Part shown: piece by piece, positions 8,313 to 16,697 of the stretch
Numbering within the stretch: the stretch's first letter is position 1
Layout of the letters: each line of letters opens with the position of its first letter
Assembly: GCF_003201355.1 (NCBI RefSeq)
Contig: NZ_QICL01000002.1
Span: 186,001-250,000 of the forward strand
DNA: 64,000 bases
Origin: Indolivaga alginatilytica
Lineage (GTDB): Bacteria; Bacteroidota; Bacteroidia; Bacteroidales; Dysgonomonadaceae
Reading direction: 5' to 3'
Notes under the pieces: model-generated
What the model was told of the DNA's origin: nothing
Database searches by the model: none
The model's input: the letters and a program-made list of their open reading frames with translations, nothing else
Program-made: the position numbers and the translations under genes

Positions 8313-8891
8313 ATGAAAAAAAAGTTATTGCTATTTGTCCTGTTCTCAGTTTTTATAGTTAAAGCTCAAGAGAATATTTCATTTCCTGCCAGTTTTAAGT
8401 TGAATCCGAAATTGTTAAGCGGAATGGTTATTGCTGAAATCCCGGCAGAGTATAAAAAAGAAGGAATTATCAATAATCCGGCTGTAATCGAAGATACACA
8501 TGCCATTCGTATGATGGCTAATTCTGATAATCGCGATATCTTACAGCTTTATTATGAGATTTATGAAACGAAGGAAGAAGATGATTATGGTCGTGATGAT
8601 GCGGGGGTAATTGTTTCTCGGTTTGTGTCGGAGGAAGCCCTGAAGAATAATTTGGGGGAGTTAAGAAACCAGAGTAATCTTGCCTATCTTGTCAAAAATA
8701 ATTATTTGATCAAAGTTTGGAGTGATGCATCTCAAAATAGTGAGGAGCATATAAACGGAATGGTGAATTACTATCAGAATAGCTTACAAGCAGAACTGTA
8801 TCAGGCTGCCGAGCAGCCTGGCGACACAACCGAAGTCGTGCAAATAGAATTTTATGAACCAGCGGATAGTACAGGCATCTCCTTGTGGTAG
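8313..8891 (+). CDS. Exported protein of unknown function, co-transcribed with alkaline phosphatase
   Basis: I do not recognise this 192-residue protein. It starts with a signal peptide (MKKKLLLFVLFSVFIVKAQ), so the product is exported. The rest is soluble-looking, with an acidic stretch (ETKEEDDYGRDDAG) and no cysteine-based lipobox. It begins 3 bases after the alkaline phosphatase stop codon, which implies co-translation and perhaps a shared job in phosphate scavenging (inference only). The C-terminal 25 residues are Glu/Asp/Thr-rich. Confidence 0.75.
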   Translation: MKKKLLLFVLFSVFIVKAQENISFPASFKLNPKLLSGMVIAEIPAEYKKEGIINNPAVIEDTHAIRMMANSDNRDILQLYYEIYETKEEDDYGRDDAGVIVSRFVSEEALKNNLGELRNQSNLAYLVKNNYLIKVWSDASQNSEEHINGMVNYYQNSLQAELYQAAEQPGDTTEVVQIEFYEPADSTGISLW

Positions 8892-9005
8892 AATGTAATA
8901 AAGTAGAGATTGTTAGCTGGCTGACATAATATACGTTAAGGTGCGGAGGTCTGTGTTTTTTTAGTATCTTCGCATTCTTTTTATGTAACTAAATAAATTA
9001 CGAAT

Positions 9006-10119
9006 ATGATTACTGTAGACCAACTCAAAGAAGTGTTGGAGCGCGAGCAAGCGTTGAGGGGGTACCTTTGACGTCGATGCAAAAATAATCCAATTAGAAG
9101 AAGAGGAAATAAGAACGCAAGACCCTGACTTTTGGACTGATAACAAAGCTGCCGAAGAGCAAATGAAAATAATCAGAGGTCTGAAAGGATGGCTTTCGGG
9201 TTATAATAAAGTGAAAGCGGCTGTAGAAGAATTGCAGTTGGCATTTGATTTCCAAAAAGAAGGAATTACTTCGGAAGAAGAAGTCGATGAGGTCTATAAC
9301 CAGACAATAGAAATATTGGAGGATATGGAGCTTAAGAATATGCTTCGCCGTGAGGAAGATAAACTGGGTGCAGTACTCAAAGTAAACAGTGGTGCAGGTG
9401 GTACCGAAGGTCAGGATTGGGCTTCGATGCTTTTCCGTATGTATCAACGCTGGTGTGAGTCGAAAGGATATAAAGTAACCATTACCAACTTTCAGGAAGG
9501 TGATGAGGCAGGAATCAAAACAGCAACTATTCAGGTTGAGGGAGATTTTGCCTATGGATATCTTAAGTCGGAGAATGGCGTACACCGTTTAGTGCGTGTG
9601 TCTCCATACAATGCACAAGGTAAACGTATGACTTCCTTTGCTTCTGTTTTTGTGGTGCCTTTGGTTGACGATACAATCGAGATCGAAGTCAATATGGGTA
9701 GCATTACATGGGATACTTTCCGCTCGAGTGGGGCAGGAGGTCAAAATGTAAATAAAGTAGAAACGGGTGTTCGTCTTCACTACAAATACAAAGACGAGGA
9801 AACAGGCGAAGACAAAGAGATTGTAATCGAAAATACGGAAAGCCGTTCTCAGTTCGGTAATAAAGACAATGCGATACGTTTATTGAAATCGCAACTTTAT
9901 GATATGGAGCTGGAAAGACGAAGCCGCATGCAATCTGCGGTGGAAGCCGGAAAGAAAAAAATAGAATGGGGATCACAAATCCGCAGTTATGTTTTTGACG
10001 ACCGCCGTGTGAAAGATCACAGAACAAATTATCAGACTTCGAATGTGAACGCTGTTATGGATGGCGATATTGATGGTTTCATCAAAGCCTTCCTGATGGA
10101 GTTCGGTGCAGACGTATAA
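9006..10119 (+). CDS. prfB: Peptide chain release factor 2, made by programmed +1 frameshift
   Basis: RF2 recognises UGA and UAA stop codons and triggers peptide release. The first frame (9006-9068) encodes MITVDQLKEVLEREQALRGYL and ends at an in-frame TGA at 9069-9071. Skipping T9069 continues at GAC (9070) in the frame that ends at 10119, for about 370 residues. The GGQ peptidyl-hydrolysis motif is GAGGQNVNKV. The usual RF2 stop-recognition tripeptide SPF reads SPY here (VRVSPYNAQGK). An annotation that begins at the internal ATG at 9163 would miss the N-terminal domain. A strong terminator follows. Confidence 0.95.
9057..9072 (+). promoter_or_regulatory. prfB programmed +1 frameshift signal
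   Basis: AGGGGG (9057-9062) is an internal Shine-Dalgarno-like element, then TAC, the slippery CTT, the TGA stop and C. Apart from one synonymous base in the TAY codon this equals the E. coli prfB site, with the same three-base spacing. Slow termination at TGA when RF2 is scarce favours the shift, so RF2 autoregulates. Confidence 0.93.
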
Positions 10120-10142
10120 ATCTTTGACTAATAATATAACTT

Positions 10143-10180
10143 AAAAGAGGTTGTCCGAGAAATCGGACAACCTCTTTTTT
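10143..10180 (+). terminator. Rho-independent terminator after prfB
   Basis: AAAAGAGGTTGTCCGA pairs perfectly with TCGGACAACCTCTTTT around a GAAA loop, ending in a run of T. The rest of the gap to 10434 holds one AGGTCT-family copy and nothing else I recognise. Confidence 0.9.
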
Positions 10181-10253
10181 GTAATAAATAGCTAAAGCGA
10201 TGTTCTCTCATTATAACTATCTCTAATTGTTTTGTTTATCTAAAGTGTTAAAG

Positions 10254-10267
10254 CAGTCTTAGACCTT
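10254..10267. repeat. AGGTCT palindrome family copy
   Basis: CAGTCTTAGACCTT: one arm has an A in place of G. The flank AAAGTGTTAAAG resembles the family's AAAGYAATAAA flank. Confidence 0.5.
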
Positions 10268-10434
10268 AATATTGTAAAGTAGTATTTAGATAATCTTTTT
10301 TATTCATGCCTTCTTTCAACTGCATTTTGGGTATATTTCAATTTATTTCTTTTTTTAATGTGAAATTTTGGCAAGTTTTGACTCTAGAATATATATAATC
10401 GTATATTCTATTTACTTAAAATACTCTGGAAAGC

Positions 10435-13400
10435 ATGAAAAAATATCTGACACTAATTCTACTTTGCTTACTCTCAATTACAGTGTGGGCGCAGGAGCAG
10501 AGGTCGCCTAATATTCAGATTAACGGTCTCAGTAAAGACGAAAGCCCGGTAAGGATATCGGATGTGAAAATCGATGTAAAAGTAGTCGGGTCACTCGCTG
10601 TAACTACTGTCGACATGACTTTTTACAATCCGAATAATCGTATTCTTGAGGGTGAATTGCAGTTCCCTCTTGCCGATGGACAATCTATCTCGCGTTTTGC
10701 TTTAGATATAAACGGCAACCTGCGAGAGGGCGTTGTAGTTGAAAAGGCAAAAGGACAGGAAGTATTCGAATCTACAATTCGCAGGAAGGTAGATCCCGGA
10801 CTGCTCGAAAAAACAGTCGGAAATAATTTTCGTACACGGGTGTATCCTTTACCCGCAAAAGGAACACGACGTATTGTGATTGCTTATGAGCAGGAACTAA
10901 CCAAAGGTAATGACGATTATCTGTTTTTCCTGCCTGTTGAATATCGGGATGTACTCGATAATTTCAGTCTGAATATAGCTGTGCATGCCGATGGACAAAA
11001 GCCAACAGTGGAGAAAACCCCTTGGGGTAGTTTTTCGTTTGATAAATCGGGAGAAGCTTATCTGGCATCTTATTCGGCAAAACAATATCCTTCAAAAGGA
11101 CAATTGGTATTTTCTATACCTATCAAGAGCAACAAACAAATTTATATTGAGAAAGGACTGATAAGTAGTCAGCCGGTGTTTTATGCTCAGGTTTTTCCTT
11201 CACTTACCGTAGAAGCCAAACAGAGTCCGAAGAATATAGCTCTTTTCTGGGATGCATCTTCATCTATGAACGGGCGCAATCTGCCTTTGGAGATAGAATT
11301 ATTGGATAACTATTTTAAAGAGAATGGAAACCTGACTGTTGAACTGTACACATTCAACTGTATTTTAGGCAAATCGCAAACATTCCCGATTAAAAACGGG
11401 AACTGGGATAATCTAAAGGATGTACTCAAAAATATACCGTACGATGGAGCTACTCAATTGGGATTGCTCGATTTTTCGAAACTGAATGTCGATGAGATTC
11501 TTCTGTTTACTGACGGGTTGAGTAATTTTGGTAAATCTCAGCCTATTATGGGTAAGTCTCCTGTATCGGTAATAACTTCATCTCTGAGTGCCAATCACAG
11601 TCTTCTGAAATACATCAATATATCATCGGGAGGAACTTACATTAATCTGATGAGCCAAACGCCGCAAGATGCCGCAAAAATGATGAAGAATGAAAGTTTC
11701 AGGTTGATTTCTGCCGATTATGATAAATCCGAAATCAGTGATTTGACAACTTCCGGTACTGTTGTCAATCCGAAGGCAGGATTTACGATGGCCGGTAAAC
11801 TAAAGAAACAGAAAGCTTCTATCACACTTTCGTTTGGTATAGGCAGTCGTGTGTTATATACCGAAACCCTTGTCATAGACCAAAACAATATTGCGGATTA
11901 TGGTAATATAGTGGAACGTGTATGGGCTGAAAAGAAGATAGCTGAGCTTGATTTATTGTTCGATAAAAATAAAGACGAAATAGAATCATTGGGACGTAAA
12001 TACAATATTGTAACACGGAATACGTCACTCATTGTTTTGGATGATGTACAAGATTATGTCACTCATAGAATAACCCCTCCGGCTGAACTCTTAGACGAAT
12101 ATAATCGGATAGTAAGCGAACAGGAAATATGGAACACAAAACAAAAGCAGGATCGGATACAAGCTGTAATATCTATGCTTGAAGCACGGAAAGCCTGGTG
12201 GAACAGAGATTTCAGAAAAGAAATGGAAGAAGCAAAAAAACGGGCTGAGGAGGAAGAGGTTTTAAGAAGGGAAAGAGCTCAAAATCAAAGAGCAGAGCCA
12301 ACATCGGGTCGTTCAATGATTGCCCGTCAGACGAATTCATATAATGGACGGGGTGTTAGTGGAATAATTAAAGATGAAACGGGTGAGCCTCTCATCGGAG
12401 TCTCTGTTAATATAAAAGGAACCAATACAGGTACTGTTTCCGATTTAGATGGGAAATATTCCATTAATGCTAAAGTTAATGAGGTTTTGCGATTCTCTTT
12501 TGTAGGAATGAATTCGATCGAGGTCTCTGTTCGGGGTAGCGAGTTGGATGTTGTTCTTGCCGATGATCAAGCGACGTTGAATGATGTTGTCGTTGTAGGT
12601 TATGGTGCTCAAAGACGTAGTGATCTCACAGGCTCGGTATCTCAGTTTACGGCTCCCGAAACTGTAGCCGATGAATTGCAGGGTCGTGTAGCAGGTATTC
12701 AGGTAAGCGAATCTGAAAGTCAAGACATCAGGAGAAGAAGCCCTAAATCGGTTTCTTCCAATAATTCACCTTCCGAATCTTTAAATTATAAATTAACTGC
12801 CGGCATAACATTGAACAAATGGAGCCCTGATGCTGCTTATCTGAATGAATTGAAAACTAAATCGGATAAAGAACTATATGCATCCTATTTGTCAATCAGA
12901 GATGAATATAAGTCGACACCCTCTTTTTTTCTGGAAGTATCAACTCTTTTCGAGGAAAGAGGATTAAAAGACGAAGCACTTATTATTCTCTCTAATCTGG
13001 CTGAACTGGAAGTTGAAAACTATAGATTGACGCGTGTATTGGCTCATCGTCTGAAACAGATGGGGTATAATGATTATGCTATCGATCAGTTTAAGTTGCT
13101 ATTGACTCTTCGCCCTGAAGAACCTCAGACTTATCGGGATTTAGGACTGGCTTATGCTCAGAATAAAGAGTATCAGCAAGCTGTCAATACACTTTATAAG
13201 ATGCTTGAACGCAGGTGGGACACTCGTTTCCCTCAGGTGGAAATGTTTGCAGTTGAAGAAATAAATAATGTAATAGATAAAGCTAAACGCGAAAAGATTG
13301 AACTGGATCTTAGTTCGGTAGACAATCGTCTGATATATAACATGCCCGTAAATATACGTGTTGTACTCAACTGGGACACCGATAACAGCGATATGGATTT

Positions 13401-13713
13401 GTGGGTAACAGACCCTAATGGCGAAAAATGCTTCTATAGTCATAAGCAAACTCGGATAGGAGGTTTAATGTCCTATGATTTTACGGGTGGCTATGGTCCC
13501 GAAGAATTCCTGATAAAAGAAGCGATAAGAGGTAAATATAAAATACAGGCAAACTATTATGGAAGTAGTGAACAGACTCTGGTTGGTCCAACGACTATCT
13601 ATCTCGATATTTACACTTATTATTCGAGCGGAAAAGAAAAGAAAGAAACAATAACCTTACGTTTGTCGAGTAACAAAGAAACGATTGACATAGGTGAGGT
13701 AAATTTTGAATAG
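10435..13713 (+). CDS. VIT/VWA protein fused to a SusC-like N-terminal module, TPR and DUF2135-like domains
   Basis: This exported 1092-residue protein (signal peptide MKKYLTLILLCLLSITVWAQ) has an unusual domain order. A VIT domain spans about residues 25-160. A von Willebrand A domain spans about 275-430, with MIDAS motif DASSS and FTDGLSNFG. A charged helical stretch at about 560-620 includes EEAKKRAEEEEVLRRERA. A carboxypeptidase-regulatory-like fold begins near 638 (VSGIIKDETGEPLIGVSVNI). It is followed by a TonB-receptor-like VVVVGYGAQ near 717 and by LQGRVAGIQVSES near 747, both typical of SusC proteins, but no barrel follows. TPR-like helices precede a C-terminal beta domain (WDTDNSDMDLWVTDPNGE) resembling DUF2135. 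The role is unknown; adhesion or envelope scaffolding is a guess. Confidence 0.85.
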   Translation: MKKYLTLILLCLLSITVWAQEQRSPNIQINGLSKDESPVRISDVKIDVKVVGSLAVTTVDMTFYNPNNRILEGELQFPLADGQSISRFALDINGNLREGVVVEKAKGQEVFESTIRRKVDPGLLEKTVGNNFRTRVYPLPAKGTRRIVIAYEQELTKGNDDYLFFLPVEYRDVLDNFSLNIAVHADGQKPTVEKTPWGSFSFDKSGEAYLASYSAKQYPSKGQLVFSIPIKSNKQIYIEKGLISSQPVFYAQVFPSLTVEAKQSPKNIALFWDASSSMNGRNLPLEIELLDNYFKENGNLTVELYTFNCILGKSQTFPIKNGNWDNLKDVLKNIPYDGATQLGLLDFSKLNVDEILLFTDGLSNFGKSQPIMGKSPVSVITSSLSANHSLLKYINISSGGTYINLMSQTPQDAAKMMKNESFRLISADYDKSEISDLTTSGTVVNPKAGFTMAGKLKKQKASITLSFGIGSRVLYTETLVIDQNNIADYGNIVERVWAEKKIAELDLLFDKNKDEIESLGRKYNIVTRNTSLIVLDDVQDYVTHRITPPAELLDEYNRIVSEQEIWNTKQKQDRIQAVISMLEARKAWWNRDFRKEMEEAKKRAEEEEVLRRERAQNQRAEPTSGRSMIARQTNSYNGRGVSGIIKDETGEPLIGVSVNIKGTNTGTVSDLDGKYSINAKVNEVLRFSFVGMNSIEVSVRGSELDVVLADDQATLNDVVVVGYGAQRRSDLTGSVSQFTAPETVADELQGRVAGIQVSESESQDIRRRSPKSVSSNNSPSESLNYKLTAGITLNKWSPDAAYLNELKTKSDKELYASYLSIRDEYKSTPSFFLEVSTLFEERGLKDEALIILSNLAELEVENYRLTRVLAHRLKQMGYNDYAIDQFKLLLTLRPEEPQTYRDLGLAYAQNKEYQQAVNTLYKMLERRWDTRFPQVEMFAVEEINNVIDKAKREKIELDLSSVDNRLIYNMPVNIRVVLNWDTDNSDMDLWVTDPNGEKCFYSHKQTRIGGLMSYDFTGGYGPEEFLIKEAIRGKYKIQANYYGSSEQTLVGPTTIYLDIYTYYSSGKEKKETITLRLSSNKETIDIGEVNFE

Positions 13714-13725
13714 GAGAAAGATTAC

Positions 13726-13736
13726 GGTCTCAGACC
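13726..13736. repeat. AGGTCT palindrome family copy
   Basis: GGTCTCAGACC is followed by TTTTTATTACTTTGG, the reverse complement of the family's CCAAAGYAATAAA flank. It lies 12 bases after the preceding stop codon. Confidence 0.65.
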
Positions 13737-13798
13737 TTTTTATTACTTTGGCAAGTAAAATAATTATAGTTAGTTAGAGAATGATGAAATAAATATTT

Positions 13799-13832
13799 GA
13801 AAGGGTTGTCCATGTTTTTGGATAACCCTTTC
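13799..13832 (+). terminator. Probable terminator hairpin after the VIT/VWA gene
   Basis: GAAAGGGTTGTCC pairs with GGATAACCCTTTC (one G-T pair) around an 8-base loop. There is no long T run after it, so termination strength is uncertain. Confidence 0.55.
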
Positions 13833-13944
13833 AAGTATTATTATAAAAAAAAGAGGCATACATGTGTGATTTTTGGATAGGGTATGTTACTAATCGGAAT
13901 AGAGTGTATCTTAATTGGCTGATTTATAAAAAAGCAACAACGGA

Positions 13945-14451
13945 ATGGCAGATAATGATATTCAAGAGCAGTTCCTATCTATTTTAGAAGAAAATATCGG
14001 GATGATTATAAAAATTTCAAGGGCTTATACCAAAGTCGTGCAGGATCGTGAGGATTTAATTAATGATATTACTCTTGAATTGTGGAAATCATTTAAGCAT
14101 TTCAAGGGAGGCTCGAAAATTTCGACATGGATCTATCGGGTCGCCTTGAATACTTCGATGAACTATAAACGGAAAAAGACCAGTGGCTCTCTATTCTCCT
14201 ACTTTAACGATTTGAAGGAGAAAGATACTTACTCATGGCTTATGGAAGAAGATAATTCGCCGGAACTGGAAATCTTATATAACTGTATTGATGAGTTAAA
14301 TGAGATCAATAAGGCAATTATTTTACTCTATCTTGATGATAATTCGCATGATGAAATATCAGAGATAATGGGCATCTCGAAAACAAATGTCGGTACGCGA
14401 ATTAGTAGAATTAAGGAACAGATTAAAAATTTAGCAATTTCAAAAATCTAA
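13945..14451 (+). CDS. RNA polymerase sigma factor, ECF type
   Basis: This 168-residue protein is a two-domain extracytoplasmic-function sigma factor. Region 2 is near residues 20-75 (VVQDREDLINDITLELWKSF then STWIYRVALNTSMNYKRK). Region 4 is near 115-160 (EINKAIILLYLDDNSHDEIS and GISKTNVGTRISRIKEQI). It lacks the extra domains of housekeeping sigma factors. The next gene begins 5 bases later and encodes a membrane protein, the usual place for a sigma regulator. The signal sensed and the regulon are unknown. Confidence 0.9.
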   Translation: MADNDIQEQFLSILEENIGMIIKISRAYTKVVQDREDLINDITLELWKSFKHFKGGSKISTWIYRVALNTSMNYKRKKTSGSLFSYFNDLKEKDTYSWLMEEDNSPELEILYNCIDELNEINKAIILLYLDDNSHDEISEIMGISKTNVGTRISRIKEQIKNLAISKI

Positions 14452-14456
14452 GAATC

Positions 14457-15050
14457 ATGGAACTAACAGAACTGGAAAATATCTGGAGAGAATCTGATAA
14501 AAAGATAGCGGATAATACTCGTTTAAATAAAGAAATTCTGAAAAGGATGTTGATGTCTAAGCCCGAGAAGCGATTACACCGGATGAAAATCAAAGTTGTT
14601 TACAATGTGCTTTCGCCTGTAATCCTTTTTATTGTGTTGGTGATTATAGATTTTCAATTTCGTTTAACAGTTAACTTCTATATTGGCTTAAGTCTCTTTG
14701 TATTTATATATGTCATTAATTATATCTGGGATATTAAGTATTTTCTATTGATTCGTAATATTGATTTCTCCGATAAGACTTTAACTCTAAAAAAGAAATT
14801 TGCTAAGCTTGAAAAATACACGATCAAAACATCGAAAATACGACATTTGCTAATGCCTTTTGCTATATTGGCAGCACTACTTATGCTGTTTCAAAAATTT
14901 GTATTCAATATCGAATCAATAGTGATGTTGATTTTAATAGTACTTGTTTTTATTGCATCGACTTACTACAGGTTTAGATATGCAATTTTTGAGCGCTTTA
15001 AGAAACTGAATAAAGAAATTGAAGAAATAGAAAATCTAGAAAAAGAATAA
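14457..15050 (+). CDS. Membrane protein, likely partner of the ECF sigma factor
   Basis: This 197-residue protein is not recognised by family. An N-terminal soluble part of about 50 residues (ELENIWRESDKKIADNTRLN) precedes two hydrophobic hairpins: about residues 55-95 (VLSPVILFIVLVIIDF, FYIGLSLFVFIYVI) and about 138-175 (LMPFAILAALLMLF, SIVMLILIVLVFIAS). The C-terminus is a charged helix (KKLNKEIEEIENLEKE). Its position directly behind the sigma gene suggests it restrains or anchors the sigma factor, with the soluble N-terminus in the cytoplasm. That role is inferred from context only. Confidence 0.7.
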   Translation: MELTELENIWRESDKKIADNTRLNKEILKRMLMSKPEKRLHRMKIKVVYNVLSPVILFIVLVIIDFQFRLTVNFYIGLSLFVFIYVINYIWDIKYFLLIRNIDFSDKTLTLKKKFAKLEKYTIKTSKIRHLLMPFAILAALLMLFQKFVFNIESIVMLILIVLVFIASTYYRFRYAIFERFKKLNKEIEEIENLEKE

Positions 15051-15120
15051 CTTAAAGAGAGTTGTCTCAAAAGTAGTATCAGAACACAGAAAACACAAAG
15101 GAGACAGATATTAAAATACA

Positions 15121-15215
15121 AAAAAGAACCTGTTTAAAAATATATTAAAATCAAAAGGATTAATGTTTAGACTTTTGATTTGTCCAAGTAGAGCTAGCCA
15201 CTTCAGGTTCTTTTT
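15121..15215. terminator. Nested inverted repeat between convergent genes, possible two-way terminator
   Basis: The outer arms AAAAAGAACCTG (15121-15132) and CAGGTTCTTTTT (15204-15215) are perfect complements. Inside, ATCAAAAG (15150-15157) pairs with CTTTTGAT (15172-15179). It lies between genes pointing at each other and ends in T on one strand and A on the other, as expected of a bidirectional terminator. The 71-base loop is unusually long. Confidence 0.5.
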
Positions 15216-15237
15216 TATACATTTATATTATAGGCGA

Positions 15238-16188
15238 TTAATACGCTACAAATATATAAGGCTCAGATACACTTTGGACTTTCCAAGTGGCTGTTGCTGT
15301 TGCTGGTTCTGCGGTGGAAATTAGCCCCCATAGGTACAGTCTTAAAACTCCTCCACTCGTGTTGTTTGTAAAGAACGAAAATTGCCCAATGGAACTTTCT
15401 GTGGTGAATGTGAAGCCTGCAAGTCCCGGAACCAGACTGTATCCTGTTCCATAATGTGCTGTTGAAGAACTGCTAAGGGAAAATGTCGCATAGCCATTAG
15501 CAGAAGCATAAGCAATAAAGCCTCCAACAAATATCTGAGACCTTCCAGAGGGCACATCTATATAGCTTTGTAGATACCTTAAGCTAGATGTCATTGAAAG
15601 ATCGGTACCCCCCATCGTGCCAGCATATGGAGCAGCAGTGACATTTTGCCAAGTAGCATTACCTGTTGCATCCGATGTCAGCACCTTTCCGCTACCAGGA
15701 GTACCACTACTAATCTGAAGTGCTCCCGAAATTATAGAGGGTGCAGATATTGTTAACGTATTAGCTGTTGTTCCCGAAATGGTTGTCGCTTTGGTTAAAG
15801 CTCCGCCCAGTTCAGTCGTTGTTCCGTTCATATTCAAACCGTTATTGGCAGTAGTAACAGCCGCAGGTTGGCTAAACGGTCTCCAAAGAGTATCATCAAA
15901 AAAATAATACCCGATTGCTGTTACCAGAGCAGTTTTCGTTGTAATAGTTCCTGATAAATCGCTTACATAAACTATTGCACCTCTCTGGTCACGGTCATAA
16001 CGTGCATCTTTTTCGATTAATTGAGCGCGTGTCAAATTTGGAGCAATAATTCCTTCGGCTGTAGTACCATCCGTATTTTGTGGTGTGACGTGAAGGGATG
16101 CTTTAGGGTCGGAATTGTTAATCCCAACCTGAGCTTGTGATGTCGCTGCTGCTATGAGGCAGACGAAAAATAAAACCTTTTTTTTCAT
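15238..16188 (-). CDS. Secreted beta-rich fibre-like protein of unknown function
   Basis: This 316-residue protein begins with a signal peptide (MKKKVLFFVCLIAAATSQAQ). The next segment, VGINNSDPKASLHVTP, then IIAPNLTRAQL and IGYYFFDDTLWRPFSQP, resembles the N-terminal module of many Bacteroidota secreted fibre or tail-like proteins. The middle is low-complexity, Thr/Ser/Gly/Ala-rich beta sequence. The C-terminal 130 residues look like a compact beta domain. No enzyme motif is visible, and an adhesive or structural surface role is a guess. The gene is monocistronic. The nearest matching promoter box is about 450 bases upstream, across a structured leader. Confidence 0.7.
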   Translation of the reverse strand: MKKKVLFFVCLIAAATSQAQVGINNSDPKASLHVTPQNTDGTTAEGIIAPNLTRAQLIEKDARYDRDQRGAIVYVSDLSGTITTKTALVTAIGYYFFDDTLWRPFSQPAAVTTANNGLNMNGTTTELGGALTKATTISGTTANTLTISAPSIISGALQISSGTPGSGKVLTSDATGNATWQNVTAAPYAGTMGGTDLSMTSSLRYLQSYIDVPSGRSQIFVGGFIAYASANGYATFSLSSSSTAHYGTGYSLVPGLAGFTFTTESSIGQFSFFTNNTSGGVLRLYLWGLISTAEPATATATWKVQSVSEPYIFVAY

Positions 16189-16252
16189 TATATTACCTAT
16201 TTTATATGTGTTTGATTTTGTTGCTGACCGAGATAGATGTTGACTAAAAAGA

Positions 16253-16283
16253 GCAGCAGCATGTAATCGCTACACGCTGCTGC
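16253..16283 (-). terminator. Terminator-like hairpin in the leader of the fibre-like gene
   Basis: Eight perfect pairs (GCAGCAGC/GCTGCTGC) are extended by TGTA/TACA. On the minus strand TCTTTTT follows directly. It lies 65 bases before the start codon. Confidence 0.55.
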
Positions 16284-16450
16284 CGGACATAATTGTTTCA
16301 TAGGTAACCTAGATATTTCTACTGATTTTAAACGACAACAACAGAAATCAGTTAGTAGAAAAAGTTTACCGATGCAATTATTAATATATTTATTGGGGAA
16401 GTATTGTAATAGATATGCTATTGTGTAAAGAATACTCAAAAACAACAAAA

Positions 16451-16466
16451 GACGGAATAATCCGTC
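16451..16466 (-). terminator. Terminator-like hairpin, perfect six-pair stem
   Basis: GACGGA and TCCGTC pair around a four-base loop. The minus strand continues with a T-rich tail. The plus strand also has a T run some bases later. Confidence 0.5.
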
Positions 16467-16499
16467 TAAAATATTTTTTTCACCAGCGTGGCTGCTAGC

Positions 16500-16531
<32 letters not shown>

Positions 16532-16643
16532 AATATTTCAACGCAAGAAAACAAATCTAAACAGTTAAAATTTAGATTATTATCCGCTGGTATTTTTGTT
16601 AATTTATTAGCCATTGTGAGCGTAAAGGGTTATCTTAGAGATA

Positions 16644-16651
16644 CAAATATA
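16644..16651 (-). promoter_or_regulatory. Promoter for the leader at 16189-16638
   Basis: The minus-strand -7 box TATATTTG is preceded by TTTG (16671-16674) with a 19-base spacer. This is among the best full matches to the Bacteroidota consensus in the window. Confidence 0.7.
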
Positions 16652-16697
16652 CTATTTTTTTTTTAATGCACAAAAATATATGCATTTCTACGGTAAA

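Noticed and set aside
9163-10119. A separate prfB gene starting at an internal ATG
   Set aside because: The upstream frame and the frameshift signal show this is only the distal part of the frameshifted gene.
16197-16448. Minus-strand 83-codon frame in the leader of the fibre-like gene
   Set aside because: It overlaps the predicted RNA hairpins, has no recognisable domain and reads like translated structured RNA; a leader-peptide role could not be supported.
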